Below are positions 18,843 through 28,289 of a stretch of 64,000 nt of DNA, in pieces (positions within the stretch are counted from its first letter, which is position 1; each line of letters begins with the position of its first letter). This DNA comes from Paraburkholderia edwinii (lineage in GTDB: Bacteria; Pseudomonadota; Gammaproteobacteria; Burkholderiales; Burkholderiaceae), in NCBI RefSeq assembly GCF_019428685.1, contig NZ_CP080095.1, positions 4,154,001 through 4,218,000 on the forward strand. Reading direction: 5' to 3'. A program made the translations under genes and the position numbers. The notes beneath the pieces were generated by a model. The model saw only the letters and a program-made list of their open reading frames with translations. It was not told where the DNA came from and made no database searches.

Positions 18843-19322
18843 ATGAGCATTGAAAAAATCAATCTCGACATTCATAAGATTCTCGCCCTTCTGCCGCATC
18901 GTTACCCGATCCTGCTGGTTGATCGTGTGCTCGAAATCGAACCGCACAGGAGCATCAAGGCGCTAAAGAACGTCTCGATCAATGAACCGTTCGTTCAAGG
19001 ACATTTCCCGGCGCGGCCGGTCATGCCAGGCGTGCTGATCCTCGAAGCCCTCGCGCAGACCGCGGCGCTATTAACGCTATCAGGCAAGCCCGGTGATCCG
19101 GCGAACACGCTGTACCTGTTCGCCGGCATCGATAACGCGCGCTTCAAGCGCGTCGTGGAGCCGGGCGATCAACTGATCCTGCACTGCACGTTCGAGCGTC
19201 ACCTGCATGGCATCTCGAAGTTCAAGGCGCGCGCCGAGGTCGATGGCGCCGTCGCGGCGGAAGCCGATCTGATGTGCGCGGAGCGCCACACCAACAAGGA
19301 CAAGTCAAGCGAGGACGCATGA
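18843..19322 (+). CDS. fabZ: 3-hydroxyacyl-[ACP] dehydratase FabZ
   Basis: This 159-aa single hot-dog protein has [14 protein letters not shown] near the start and the active-site segment [21 protein letters not shown], containing the catalytic His and Glu. It dehydrates 3-hydroxyacyl-ACP in fatty acid and lipid A acyl chain synthesis in the cytosol. I chose the ATG at 18843 ([13 protein letters not shown]) because family homology begins there; the frame is open upstream to 18717 with unrelated residues. The stop overlaps the lpxA start (ATGA). It is not flanked by lpxD or lpxB as in the usual lpxD-fabZ-lpxA-lpxB cluster, so it is probably a second copy. Confidence 0.93.
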   Translation: MSIEKINLDIHKILALLPHRYPILLVDRVLEIEPHRSIKALKNVSINEPFVQGHFPARPVMPGVLILEALAQTAALLTLSGKPGDPANTLYLFAGIDNARFKRVVEPGDQLILHCTFERHLHGISKFKARAEVDGAVAAEADLMCAERHTNKDKSSEDA

Positions 19323-20110
19323 GCAGGATCCATCCCACTGCGCTCATCGAAGCGGGCGCGCAGCTTGACGAATCCGTCGACGTCGGGCCGTATTCCGTGA
19401 TCGGCGCACACGTGACGATCGGCGCGCGCAGCACGGTCGGCTCGCATAGCGTGATCGAAGGCCACACGACGATCGGCGAAGACAACCATATCGGCCATTA
19501 CGCATCGGTCGGCGATCGTCCACAGGACATGAAGTACCGCGACGAGCCGACCCGGCTCGTGATCGGCAACCGCAATACGATCCGCGAGTTCACGACCATC
19601 CACACCGGCACGGTGCAGGATGCGGGCGTCACCACGATCGGCGACGACAACTGGATCATGGCCTATGTGCACATCGGGCACGACTGCCGCATCGGCCACC
19701 ACGTGACGCTGTCGAGCAACGCACAGATGGCCGGCCACGTGACGATCGGCGACTACGCGCTCATCGGCGAGATGTCGGGCGTGCATCAGTTCGTGCGCAT
19801 CGGTACGCATGCCGTGCTTGGCGCTTCAACGGCGCTTGGGCAGGATGTGCCGCCTTATGTGATCGCCGGGGGCAATCGGATTGTCGAGCCGCACGGCATC
19901 AACGTCGAAGGGCTACGCCGCCACGGCTTCCCGGCGGGTTCGATTTCGGTGCTGCGCACCGCGTATCGCGTGCTCTACGAGGACGGCCTGTCGCTTGAAG
20001 AAGCGAAGGTGCAATTGAAGAAACTCGGCTCGGCCGGCGGTGAGGGCGACGTGCCGGTGCAGACGCTGCTCGCGTTTGTCGAAGCGTCGCAGCGTGGGAT
20101 CTTGCGCTAA
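19319..20110 (+). CDS. lpxA: UDP-N-acetylglucosamine acyltransferase LpxA
   Basis: This 263-aa left-handed parallel beta-helix protein shows regular hexapeptide repeats from residue 4 ([25 protein letters not shown]). The catalytic His block is [15 protein letters not shown]. The C-terminal helical part is about 70 residues. It adds a 3-hydroxyacyl chain from ACP to the 3-OH of UDP-GlcNAc, the first step of lipid A synthesis. The start is the ATG overlapping the fabZ stop; a longer in-frame extension to 19274 is inside fabZ and not family-like. A short inverted repeat (AAGCC...GGCTT) follows the stop but has no clear T-run. Confidence 0.93.
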   Translation: MSRIHPTALIEAGAQLDESVDVGPYSVIGAHVTIGARSTVGSHSVIEGHTTIGEDNHIGHYASVGDRPQDMKYRDEPTRLVIGNRNTIREFTTIHTGTVQDAGVTTIGDDNWIMAYVHIGHDCRIGHHVTLSSNAQMAGHVTIGDYALIGEMSGVHQFVRIGTHAVLGASTALGQDVPPYVIAGGNRIVEPHGINVEGLRRHGFPAGSISVLRTAYRVLYEDGLSLEEAKVQLKKLGSAGGEGDVPVQTLLAFVEASQRGILR

Positions 20111-20322
20111 GCCGGCGGCTTTCAGGTCATCTTGGGGCGATGCTCTTGAAGAACCGTATCAAGCGGTGAGGAGCAGCACGACTGTCCCTGTGATTTGCCG
20201 TGATACTCCGCCGGGTATCGCCCGCCCGCTTTGAAGGCCCCTGACACGTTTTTCTCCCGCTTTGTCCTGTTGGCGCCCGCAGCGCTACACTCACGCCAAG
20301 GACAGCCTCCGGGAGACAAGCG

Positions 20323-20628
20323 ATGCAAGACGACAGACCGCCGCCACGGCGCATGACATACGAGAAAGGGATCCGGATCGGTGGCTCCGGATGGTTCAGC
20401 CGATTGCTGGCCGTTGTCGTGGGCACGATCATGCTTGTGGCGGCCGCGCTTGTGTCGGTGGTGCTGCTCGCCGTGCTGTTCGGTGTGGGCGCGGTCGTGT
20501 TCGGCTATCTCTGGTGGAAGACGCGCGCGCTGCGCCGGCAGGCGCGTGAGTTCGGCGACGACGGTCGGACTGTCGACGTCGAGGTCGTGCCAAAGGAATC
20601 GTCTGACGACGACTCCACGAAACGCTAA
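20323..20628 (+). CDS. Small membrane protein of unknown function
   Basis: This encodes a 101-aa protein with a hydrophilic N-terminus, one long hydrophobic stretch at about residues 26-65 (one long or two closely spaced membrane helices) and a charged C-terminal tail rich in Asp, Lys and Arg. GGGAG stands about 7 bases upstream of the ATG. I do not recognise a family. It lies between lpxA and a convergent oxidoreductase gene and is probably monocistronic. Confidence 0.7.
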   Translation: MQDDRPPPRRMTYEKGIRIGGSGWFSRLLAVVVGTIMLVAAALVSVVLLAVLFGVGAVVFGYLWWKTRALRRQAREFGDDGRTVDVEVVPKESSDDDSTKR

Positions 20629-20651
20629 CGCCCCCGACCACGCCGCTCGTC

Positions 20652-21674
20652 TTAACGCCACCCCAGCGCCGGTGCGACATGAGTCAGGATCGATCCGATA
20701 ACGTGAGCGCAGTACTCCACACCCAGTTGATTCGGCACCGTCAAAAGTAAGGTATCGGCCTCAGCAATGGCCTCATCTTTTGCCAGTTGCGTGACGAGCG
20801 CATCAGGCTCCGCCGCGTAACTGCGCCCGAAAATCGCCCGGATGTTTTCATCGAGCATACCGATCGTATCCTCGCTGTGCGTGTCGCGTCCAAAGTACAT
20901 CCGGTCGCGATCGTTCATCAGAGCAAAAATACTGCGGCTGACCGACACGCGCGGCTCGCGGCTATGGCCGGCTTCTTTCCACGCCTGCCGGTAAGCGCGA
21001 ATCTGCTCGGCCTGCTGAATGTGAAGCGGACGGCCCGATTCATCGTTCTTCAGCGTCGAGCACTGCAGGTTCATCCCCATCTTGCCCGCCCAGACCGCCG
21101 TGGCATCGGAGCCCGAGCCCCACCAGATCCGCTCGCGAAGGCCCTCGGAATGCGGCTCGACACGCAGCAGGCCCGGCGGATTCGCGAACATCGGCCGCGG
21201 ATTCGGTTGAGCAAAGCCCTCGCCGCGCAGCACCTCGTAGAACACCTCGGTATGGCGCCGCGCCAGATCGGCATGGGTCTCGCCTTCCTCGGGCGCATAG
21301 CCGAAATAACGCCAGCCATCGATCACCTGTTCGCCAGAGCCGCGACTGATGCCAAGCTGCAGCCGCCCTCCCGCGATCAGATCTGCCGCGCCGGCATCCT
21401 CCGCCATATAGAGCGGGTTTTCGTAGCGCATGTCGATCACGGCTGTGCCGATTTCAATCCTGCTGGTTCTAGCGCCGACGGCAGCAAGCAGCGGAAAAGG
21501 CGACCCCAACTGCCGGGCAAAATGATGAACGCGAAAATACGCGCCATCCGCGCCGAGTTCCTCGGCTGCAACCGCCAGGTCGATGGATTGCAGCAGGACA
21601 TCGGATGCCGATCGTGCCTGCGAATGCGGGGAATTGGCCCAGTGGCCGAACGAGAGAAAACCGATCTTTTTCAT
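20652..21674 (-). CDS. LLM-class flavin-dependent oxidoreductase (luciferase-like monooxygenase)
   Basis: This 340-aa TIM-barrel flavoprotein is of the bacterial luciferase superfamily. The N-terminal strand is KKIGFLSFGHW, followed by LGADGAYFRVHHF, TAVIDMRYENPLYMAEDAGAAD and the LQLGISRGSGEQ block typical of the family. It probably uses reduced FMN to oxygenate or reduce a small substrate, but the substrate cannot be read from sequence. It is divergent from the MFS exporter gene at 21922, with about 250 bp between starts, so the two may share control. Confidence 0.88.
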   Translation of the reverse strand: MKKIGFLSFGHWANSPHSQARSASDVLLQSIDLAVAAEELGADGAYFRVHHFARQLGSPFPLLAAVGARTSRIEIGTAVIDMRYENPLYMAEDAGAADLIAGGRLQLGISRGSGEQVIDGWRYFGYAPEEGETHADLARRHTEVFYEVLRGEGFAQPNPRPMFANPPGLLRVEPHSEGLRERIWWGSGSDATAVWAGKMGMNLQCSTLKNDESGRPLHIQQAEQIRAYRQAWKEAGHSREPRVSVSRSIFALMNDRDRMYFGRDTHSEDTIGMLDENIRAIFGRSYAAEPDALVTQLAKDEAIAEADTLLLTVPNQLGVEYCAHVIGSILTHVAPALGWR

Positions 21675-21921
21675 GTCAGACGTCGCGTGAACGCGTTCAA
21701 ATGCAAGCTAGCGGAGTACCGATCGGAAAAGCATAGCGTGAAAACGCCATGTCTCGCTGGTGAGGCGTTTGTGCGTCGCTGGTGCGTCGCTCGCTCGGTG
21801 CGAAGGCAAAGTGGTCGTCAGCAAGGACCTCGCGCTTGCCCTATCATAGGCGCCGCGCCCGTCGCCTACCTGCGATCCTCGCATCGTATGCGTGCGGCGT
21901 CTCCGGTTCACCTACCTCCAC

Positions 21922-23316
21922 ATGTCCTCGCTTCCTTCGCGTTCCAGGCAGATCTCGATTCTGCTCACCGTCTCGTGCGGTTTCATCATGGCGATGCTTG
22001 ACGTGACTGTCGTCAATGTCGCGCTCTCCGATATTCAGCATGATTTCTCGGTGCGGCTGGCTTCGCTGGTCTGGGTCGTCGACGCCTATACGCTGACATT
22101 CGCCGCATTGCTGCTGCTCGGCGGCGCACTCGCCGACCGGCTCGGCGCGCGACGCGTCTACGTGCTCGGCCTCGCGCTCTTTATCTGCGCGTCGGCGCTA
22201 TGCGGCGCGGCCGGATCGGTCGCCATGCTGATCGGCGCGCGCCTGGCGCAAGGCGTGGCTGCCGCGCTATTCGTGCCAAGTTCTCTAAGCCTCCTGACCG
22301 AGTCGTTCGAGGACCGCCATGTACGCGCGAAGATAGTCGGGATCTGGAGTGCGATCGTCAGTGTCGCGTTTGCATCGGGGCCGCTCGTTGGCGGCGTGCT
22401 CGTGCATCGCTTTGGCTGGCGCAGCATTTTCTATCTGAACCTGCCAGTGGGGCTGATTGGTATCGCGCTGGCCTTTGCGTTCCTGCATCGGTCGCGCCGC
22501 AAATCGCACGCGCTCGACATGCCTAGCCATGCGCTCGTGATGATCGCGCTCGCGGCACTGAGCTTCGTGCTGATCGAAGGGCCGGTGTTCGGATGGTCCA
22601 GCCCCGCGATTGTCGGCGCCGCCCTGTTGGTGCCTGTCGTGCTGCTGGTCGCGATCGTCCGTGAACGCCGCGCCACGACGCCTGTCATTCCCGTGGACCT
22701 CGCTCGCAATGCCACGTTCTGGGCGCTCAATGGAATCGGCGCGTGCATGAACGTCGTGGTGTTCGGCGAGATTTTCGTGTTGAGCCTGTTTATACAGAAG
22801 GTCGATGGCGAGACCGCGCTCGGCGCCGGCGTCCGGATGCTTCCGGTGATGGCCGTGTTCGCGATCGCCAATTTCTGCTCAGGGCATCTGTCCGCGCGTC
22901 TCGGCGCCCGCAGGCTGCTGCTCGGCGGTATCGGACTCGCGGCTATCGCGTCGCTTGCCGCCACCGTGCTCGGCACGGGGCTCCCGTATGGCTGGTTGAT
23001 CGTGCCGATCGCGCTGGTGAACGTAGGGGTCGGATTCGCGGTGCCGGCGATGACGGCCGCCGTGATGCACGAGGCCGGTCAGCGCAACGCGAATATCGGC
23101 GCCGCGGTGCTGAATGCGAACCGGCAGATCGGCGCGCTGGCCGGCGTCGCCGGGCTCGGCATCGTCCAGCATCTGACTGGCGACTGGGCGGAATCGCTGC
23201 GTATCGGCTTTGCGATTTTTGTGGTGTGTCTCGCGATCGCGTTCATGCTCGCGTGGTGGCGTGTGCATGCGGCGCCGAAAGAAATGGAAGCGGCCGAAGC
23301 ATCGGCCGTGCACTGA
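21922..23316 (+). CDS. MFS drug:H+ antiporter, DHA2 (EmrB/QacA) family
   Basis: This encodes a 464-aa inner-membrane exporter. The family motifs are visible: motif D1 LDVTVVNVALSDIQ in the first helix, motif A LADRLGARRVYVLG between helices 2 and 3, and motif C GPLVGGVLVHRFGWR in helix 5. The hydrophobicity pattern suggests 14 helices. I prefer the ATG at 21922 (MSSLPSRSRQ); a start at 21892 adds ten residues. Substrates are unknown; QacA-type relatives export lipophilic cations and antibiotics. No regulator gene adjoins it. Confidence 0.9.
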   Translation: MSSLPSRSRQISILLTVSCGFIMAMLDVTVVNVALSDIQHDFSVRLASLVWVVDAYTLTFAALLLLGGALADRLGARRVYVLGLALFICASALCGAAGSVAMLIGARLAQGVAAALFVPSSLSLLTESFEDRHVRAKIVGIWSAIVSVAFASGPLVGGVLVHRFGWRSIFYLNLPVGLIGIALAFAFLHRSRRKSHALDMPSHALVMIALAALSFVLIEGPVFGWSSPAIVGAALLVPVVLLVAIVRERRATTPVIPVDLARNATFWALNGIGACMNVVVFGEIFVLSLFIQKVDGETALGAGVRMLPVMAVFAIANFCSGHLSARLGARRLLLGGIGLAAIASLAATVLGTGLPYGWLIVPIALVNVGVGFAVPAMTAAVMHEAGQRNANIGAAVLNANRQIGALAGVAGLGIVQHLTGDWAESLRIGFAIFVVCLAIAFMLAWWRVHAAPKEMEAAEASAVH

Positions 23317-23510
23317 AGGCGTTCCTGGCGCGCCGCGTGATGACGACGCGCCATTGCGCGTTTTCGATTAAGCCCTGCGGCTTCGATGCCGCGCCATTTG
23401 TTCGCATGTTGAAAGCTCGTTTGAAGATATCCGCGTTGTAAACCACCGATACAATTCAGCGCGAACCCCCGCTTGCAGTCTCTTTCTTACGATTCAACAG
23501 GGAGACTGCA

Positions 23511-23861
23511 ATGCTCAAACATACTCTGGCAATTGGAGCTACCGCGCTTTTGCTCACCGGCTGTGTCGCCGCACCGCCGGGTTACGGCTATGGCTATGAC
23601 CCTTACGCCTCGGGGTACGACTATGGGTATGGCCCAGGCTATTACGGGCCGGCCTACCCCGCCTACGGTGGCGTGGATATCGGAATAGTGGGCGGTGGCC
23701 GTTGCTGTTACGGTCACCACGATCACTTTGACCATCACGACTTTCATCACGGTGGGTTTCATCACGACGGTGGGTTTCACGGCGGGCACCACGGAGGCGG
23801 ACATGGTGGCGGACATGGTGGCGGTGGGCACGGCGGAGGTGGACACGGCGGAGGCCGGTAG
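23511..23861 (+). CDS. Gly/His/Tyr-rich lipoprotein
   Basis: This 116-aa exported protein has a short signal peptide and lipobox LLTGC (Cys at about 18). The mature part has a Gly-Tyr-rich first half (GYGYGYDPY) and a His-Gly-rich second half (GHHDHFDHHDFHH, then GGGHGG repeats) with about 30 His. GGGAG precedes the ATG by 6-7 bases. The composition suggests metal binding (Ni, Zn or Cu) at the cell surface or in the periplasm, but no defined domain is seen. It looks monocistronic and is convergent with the next gene. Confidence 0.8.
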   Translation: MLKHTLAIGATALLLTGCVAAPPGYGYGYDPYASGYDYGYGPGYYGPAYPAYGGVDIGIVGGGRCCYGHHDHFDHHDFHHGGFHHDGGFHGGHHGGGHGGGHGGGGHGGGGHGGGR

Positions 23862-23951
23862 TCGGCGAGGGCGAAGCGTCCCGTATCGAACTTATGACAG
23901 GAAGCGCGACTGTCGGCGGATGGAAGTCCCTCAATAACACCACTCAGCGCC

Positions 23952-23967
23952 ATCCGCCGCGGCGGAT
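23952..23967. terminator. Perfect 16-bp palindrome between convergent genes
   Basis: ATCCGCCGCGGCGGAT is its own reverse complement and can fold as a 6-bp GC-rich stem with a CGCG loop. It lies directly after the stop of the minus-strand gene at 23968 and 91 bases after the plus-strand lipoprotein gene. The position fits a bidirectional terminator, but neither side has a clear T-run. Confidence 0.4.
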
Positions 23968-24447
23968 CTAGTTCGCGGTCGCGGGGTAGGCAATGTAGCG
24001 AATGATCTTCCAGCTGCCATCAGGTTGACGACCGAACACGTCGAGCCCCGTCTCGTCATGGGTGACGTGTTTGCCACGCTTGTCGGTCTCAGTCGATATC
24101 CAGGTGAGGCGGACGATGGCGAGGTGGTTGGAGACGATGATCTCCTTGATTGCCAGGCCGTAGTGGATCGATTGCGCCGTGTTGGCCAGCGCGCGATGCA
24201 AGCGGTCGCAGAGCAACGGGTACGTCTGCTCGGGCAAGCCTTGAAAATCGTAACGGAGATCCGGCGCGAAGAGGTCGCAGATATGCGCCGCACGTCGTGC
24301 GTTGAAATCATCTCGCCATTGTTCCAGGGCATTGCGAATGATCGCCGCTGGATCTTCGTCTACCGTCTTCGCGCTAGCCACACTCGAGAATGCCGCGAAC
24401 GCGATTGCGGTCATCGCGAAGCAGATGTGGTGTATCTGTCGTCTCAT
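23968..24447 (-). CDS. Exported SnoaL/NTF2-like protein
   Basis: This 159-aa protein has a signal peptide (hydrophobic AMTAIAFAAFSSVASA, cleavage after ASA near 26). An NTF2-fold domain of DUF4440/SnoaL type follows: ALEQWRDDFNARRA, then ICDLFAPDLRYDFQG, and a C-terminal half with LTWISTETD and GSWKIIRYIAYPA. Proteins of this kind bind small ligands or serve as unassigned enzymes; no specific activity can be assigned. It is convergent with the Gly/His-rich lipoprotein gene. Confidence 0.8.
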   Translation of the reverse strand: MRRQIHHICFAMTAIAFAAFSSVASAKTVDEDPAAIIRNALEQWRDDFNARRAAHICDLFAPDLRYDFQGLPEQTYPLLCDRLHRALANTAQSIHYGLAIKEIIVSNHLAIVRLTWISTETDKRGKHVTHDETGLDVFGRQPDGSWKIIRYIAYPATAN

Positions 24448-24670
24448 TGAGGCCCCTCACACACATGCCGCTCGACATGTCCGGTTCGCTAAAACGGGTG
24501 AAACGCATACAGTCGATGCAACACGGATTGCATTCAGCATATAAACAGGACTACACGCTGCTTTTAGCTTGATTACCGTTTGCTATCGAACGCTTTCGCA
24601 CTAAGATTGACGCGTCTTACGTATTAGCAATCGCGTAAAGACGAACACAAAAACAATCAGGAGACGTTCA

Positions 24671-25813
24671 TTGAAACGGCTATTTCTGGCAGCGTCATGT
24701 GCGATCGTGATGACGGGTTGTGGCGGCGGTGACGATGGAAGTACAAACAGCACAGCAAGCGTGAACAGCGCGCCGATGGTAATCGTCGACAGCGACTACA
24801 ACACGCTTAGCGATGACGGACAACTCGGCGTGATGGCGGCACAACTGCAGGCACAGAACAAGATCAACGTGCTGGGCATTACGGTCGTGTCCGGCAACCA
24901 GTGGCTTAAGCAAGGCGTGGCCGATGCTTTGAAGTCGATGGAGCAAATCGGTGCGGATAAGCGGATCGGCATCTACGTAGGTGCGAACTATGCACTGTCG
25001 CATCCGTATTCCGAGATTCAGCAGGAGCTCGCGCAGTTTCCCGGTGGCGATGGATATCTGGGTGCGTGGGACACACCTGAACCGACCTCCGACGCCGACC
25101 TCGTCGCACCGCCTGACGGCTTTGCAACGCATACGCAGGTACAGAGCAAGAGCGCGGTTGATTTCATTGTCGACTCGGTCAAGGCACACCCAAACCAGGT
25201 GACGATACTCGCCATTGGTCCAATGACAAATATTGCAATGGCCACGCAGCAACACCCCGAAATCGTGCCGATGATCAAGCAGATTATCTACATGGGCGGC
25301 GCGATCGATGTGGCCGGCAATACGACGCCGACGGCCGAATTCAACTGGTGGTTCGATCCTGAAGCCGTGCGCGACGTGCTGCGTTTGCCCATCAAACAGA
25401 CGGTGATTCCACTCGACGTGACCAACACGGTGCAGATGGACAAGACCGTCTATGACCGCGTGGCACACGACCCGAACAAGCAGACCATCATCACGCAGCT
25501 CTTCAAGCAGCTGAACGGCTTCGGGTTCGACGGGAAAAGCGGCTTTGAAAACGATCCGAGTTATACGACCGACATCTGGGACACGCTGACCATCGCGTAC
25601 CTGATGGACCCGACGCTCGCGACCCAGACGGAGGAGCGCTGGGTCGATGTGGACACAACCTTTGGTGCGAACGACGGCAAGGCGACGGGCTACGCCAGTT
25701 CGCCGCCTGTGGGCCTGCAGAAGATGACCATCGTCAAGGCGTTCGACAATGCGCGCTTCTTCGATCTTTACGTCGATCTGCTGACGCGGCCCGTGCCGGT
25801 GAATCTGCCGTGA
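24671..25813 (+). CDS. Nucleoside hydrolase-family lipoprotein
   Basis: This 380-aa exported protein has lipobox VMTGC (Cys 17) and a Gly/Ser-rich linker. The inosine-uridine nucleoside hydrolase fold follows: an acidic Ca2+-binding motif VDSDYNTLSDDGQLG (a variant of DTDPGxDD), TILAIGPMTNIA, IYMGGAIDVAGN.TPTAEFNWWFDPEA and a final IWDTLTIAYLMDP. The usual catalytic His before the last Asp is Trp here, as in some other exported relatives. It probably hydrolyses nucleosides or related N-glycosides in the periplasm. The start is a TTG with AGGAG 7-8 bases upstream. Confidence 0.88.
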   Translation: MKRLFLAASCAIVMTGCGGGDDGSTNSTASVNSAPMVIVDSDYNTLSDDGQLGVMAAQLQAQNKINVLGITVVSGNQWLKQGVADALKSMEQIGADKRIGIYVGANYALSHPYSEIQQELAQFPGGDGYLGAWDTPEPTSDADLVAPPDGFATHTQVQSKSAVDFIVDSVKAHPNQVTILAIGPMTNIAMATQQHPEIVPMIKQIIYMGGAIDVAGNTTPTAEFNWWFDPEAVRDVLRLPIKQTVIPLDVTNTVQMDKTVYDRVAHDPNKQTIITQLFKQLNGFGFDGKSGFENDPSYTTDIWDTLTIAYLMDPTLATQTEERWVDVDTTFGANDGKATGYASSPPVGLQKMTIVKAFDNARFFDLYVDLLTRPVPVNLP

Positions 25814-25841
25814 TTGGCCCCGTTGCGATGCGGACGCGCGG

Positions 25842-26876
25842 TTATCCACGCATTTCGCGTCCGTCCTCTGCACGCGTGAAGCGACACGGTCTAACGCCTG
25901 TACGGCGGTTCGAAGCGGACGCATGCTCGGCCGCCTGCCAGGCGAGCAGTCCCGGCACGTAGATCAGCAGATCGCGTATTCGCCTCGCGCCCGCGAGGGC
26001 AAGGCAGATCTCCGGACTCAGACCCAGCAAGCCGCCGATCAGCACGAAGCCGCCTTCCTGTACACCGAGCCCGGCCGGTACGAGAAAGGCCACGCTACTC
26101 AGCATCTGGATCAACGCCTCGAGCACAAACGCTTGCGCCATGCTCACATCGGTGCCGAGGAAATGAAGCGCCAGCCATAGTTCGAATGCAAAGCCGATGC
26201 ATTGCAGCGTCTGCCAGAGACACAGATAGCGCACGACCACGCCGCGCTGCCTCCAGATCAGCTTCACCGACTGATCAATGCGCGCGGAGCGGCCAACCAG
26301 CGCAAGCAGCTTGCCGCTCGTCATCCGGTTAAGCACGCGAGCCGCCCGTTCAAAAGGGCGCGCGTGCTGAACGAGTGCGAAGAGCAGCAGGACCGGCACG
26401 ACTACAGCGACGACACCGGCCAGGCGTTCCATCACGGCCGTCGCTTCCGCGGACGCGTGATAGAGCACATAGCACGCAGCAGCGAGCGCAAAAACCAGCT
26501 GGCTGATCAGCGTGAGCTGCATATCGACAACAAGACTCGCCACAACGGTGGCCGGCCGCACACCGAGACGTCCGAGCAGACGGAACGAAACGATTTCTCC
26601 GCCGATGCGGGCGACCGGCAGCAGGCCGTTCACCGACTCCCGGATCCACACCACCTTCAGCATGGTCGACAGCCGCGGCCGTTGTGCCTTCCGGATCAGT
26701 GAGCGCCAGTCCCATGCGTTCGCCAGCATCGGCAGCACATGAACGAGCCCGGCCAGCACGAGCCCGGCGCCCGCATCTTTCAGCAGCCGGAACACGGTAG
26801 CCGGATGTTCGCGCCATACGAGCCATGCCGCGGCGATAAGACCGATCAGGGCTAACGCCCGTCCGAGATATTTCAT
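25842..26876 (-). CDS. hpnL: Hopanoid-associated UPF0104/LPG-synthase-like membrane protein HpnL
   Basis: This 344-aa inner-membrane protein has eight or nine hydrophobic helices and the flippase-like/UPF0104 pattern: a VWIRESVNGLLPVARIGGEIVSFRLL segment and LVPAGLGVQEGGFVLIGGLLG near the C-terminus. Hopanoid clusters often encode this protein behind hpnI; a role in hopanoid or lipid transport has been suggested but is not proven. The start is the ATG at 26876, which overlaps the stop of hpnI (ATGA). It is convergent with the nucleoside hydrolase gene, only 28 bp away. Confidence 0.85.
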   Translation of the reverse strand: MKYLGRALALIGLIAAAWLVWREHPATVFRLLKDAGAGLVLAGLVHVLPMLANAWDWRSLIRKAQRPRLSTMLKVVWIRESVNGLLPVARIGGEIVSFRLLGRLGVRPATVVASLVVDMQLTLISQLVFALAAACYVLYHASAEATAVMERLAGVVAVVVPVLLLFALVQHARPFERAARVLNRMTSGKLLALVGRSARIDQSVKLIWRQRGVVVRYLCLWQTLQCIGFAFELWLALHFLGTDVSMAQAFVLEALIQMLSSVAFLVPAGLGVQEGGFVLIGGLLGLSPEICLALAGARRIRDLLIYVPGLLAWQAAEHASASNRRTGVRPCRFTRAEDGREMRG

Positions 26877-28174
26877 TGAGCTGATTCTTCGTGTGCCGGC
26901 GACAGGAGGCCTTCTTCGTCGACTTCGAATCTGAAGCCGCGCCACTCGACACGGGACGAGAAGAAGCTCGCGACGTAGATACCGAACGATAACGCATCCC
27001 ACATCGGCAGCAGCCAGATTCCTCGATGCGTCTGCTGTACGGCATTGTCGGACCGCCACTTGAGCGCGAGACGCGCGACTAGTGCAATACCGGCAAGCAC
27101 CCACGCCCACGCCGCGCCTTCCGACATCAGTACCGCCAGCATGGCAAATGGAATCGGATGCATCAGCACGGAGCCCAGATGCCCTGCCCTGTCGACCGCG
27201 CGGATCGTACGGCTCCAGCGCAATTCGTGCGCGACGAACTTCGCGAAGCTCGTCTCGACGCACGCATGCCGTACCGTGAACGGCGGGATGGCGACGGTCG
27301 CACCGGTGCGCCGCACCGCGTCGCCGATCGCGTGATCCTCTGCGAGATGATGGGCGAACTGCGTGAGGCCGCCGATGCGCTCGAGCATCGTCCGTTCCAT
27401 TGCGATGGTCTGACCAAAACAGGGACGCGCCCGTCCGATCGCAAGGCCCGTGACGACCCCGGGCAGGAAATGATAGTTCGTCGCGGCCGCGGAAAAACGC
27501 GGCCACCAGCCTGGCGCGCACAAGCCGCGATACACGCAAGTCACGAGTCCGACGCCGGGACCTTGCAATGCGCCGACGACGTGCCGCAGATAACTGCGCT
27601 CCACGGTCACGTCGCTGTCGGCGAAGCAGAGCACATCATGCTCCGCATGCTCGAGCATATTGACGAGATTGCCGATCTTCCGGTTAGGCCCGTAAAGCCG
27701 CGAGTCGATCACCACGCTGACCTGCGCATGCGGATACTGCGCGCGTAGTCTCTCGACAGTTGCGAGTGCGACGTCCGCGGGGTCGTGCACGCCAAACACG
27801 AACTGGACCGGACCCGGATAATCCTGCTCGAAAAAACTGACGAGATTGTGTTCGAGATTCCACTCGTCGCCACACAAGGGCTTGACGAGCGTCACACCGG
27901 GAAAGCTCGAAGGCTGCGCACATGCGCGCGCGAAGAAGCGGCGCACGAACTCGCCGGCAAGCCATGTGTAACCAATCCCTAGCGCAGCCAGCGCGGCGCA
28001 TATACCCGCGAGACCCACACACAGCACATGGGCGATATGCGACGCAAAGTCGTTCGACTCCGCCACCCGCACAAGCCCGATCGGTATGCACAGGAACAAG
28101 GCCGCACGCAGCGCGTGCATGTAACTCTTCGAGCGTCCCCTGCTCGCGTTTGATTCATCGCTGCGCGCGTTCAT
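26873..28174 (-). CDS. hpnI: Hopanoid biosynthesis glycosyltransferase HpnI
   Basis: This 433-aa membrane glycosyltransferase is of the GT21 ceramide-glucosyltransferase-like class. An N-terminal membrane segment is followed by VTLVKPLCGDEWNLEHNLVSFFEQDYP, CFADSDVTVE (DxD metal-binding region), LAEDHAIGDA and HELRWSRTIR (the (Q/R)xxRW-type motif), then C-terminal membrane helices. HpnI transfers N-acetylglucosamine to the bacteriohopanetetrol side chain at the inner membrane. AAGGATG precedes the ATG. hpnK and the squalene-hopene cyclase genes are not in the window. Confidence 0.88.
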   Translation of the reverse strand: MNARSDESNASRGRSKSYMHALRAALFLCIPIGLVRVAESNDFASHIAHVLCVGLAGICAALAALGIGYTWLAGEFVRRFFARACAQPSSFPGVTLVKPLCGDEWNLEHNLVSFFEQDYPGPVQFVFGVHDPADVALATVERLRAQYPHAQVSVVIDSRLYGPNRKIGNLVNMLEHAEHDVLCFADSDVTVERSYLRHVVGALQGPGVGLVTCVYRGLCAPGWWPRFSAAATNYHFLPGVVTGLAIGRARPCFGQTIAMERTMLERIGGLTQFAHHLAEDHAIGDAVRRTGATVAIPPFTVRHACVETSFAKFVAHELRWSRTIRAVDRAGHLGSVLMHPIPFAMLAVLMSEGAAWAWVLAGIALVARLALKWRSDNAVQQTHRGIWLLPMWDALSFGIYVASFFSSRVEWRGFRFEVDEEGLLSPAHEESAQ

Positions 28175-28289
28175 CGCATCCTTTGTATGCGCGGTAACCT
28201 GATTAACCCTTTATTTGCGCAACGTGTGCAAGGAAGGCGCAAGAGGCTGCGTCGTCGTCGCTTGCTGTTCGTCTTTCAGATGCAGGGTG

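Noticed and set aside
20787..22001. 404-codon plus-strand frame opposite the LLM oxidoreductase
   Set aside because: The oxidoreductase on the minus strand is a clear family member; the opposing frame resembles nothing.
23760..23861. Short GGTGGCGGACATG-like repeats that could suggest a tandem-repeat array
   Set aside because: They are codons of the Gly/His-rich lipoprotein, in frame and irregular; neither CRISPR nor a satellite.
24695..25924. 409-codon minus-strand frame opposite the nucleoside hydrolase
   Set aside because: Shadow of a recognised gene with lipobox and catalytic motifs.
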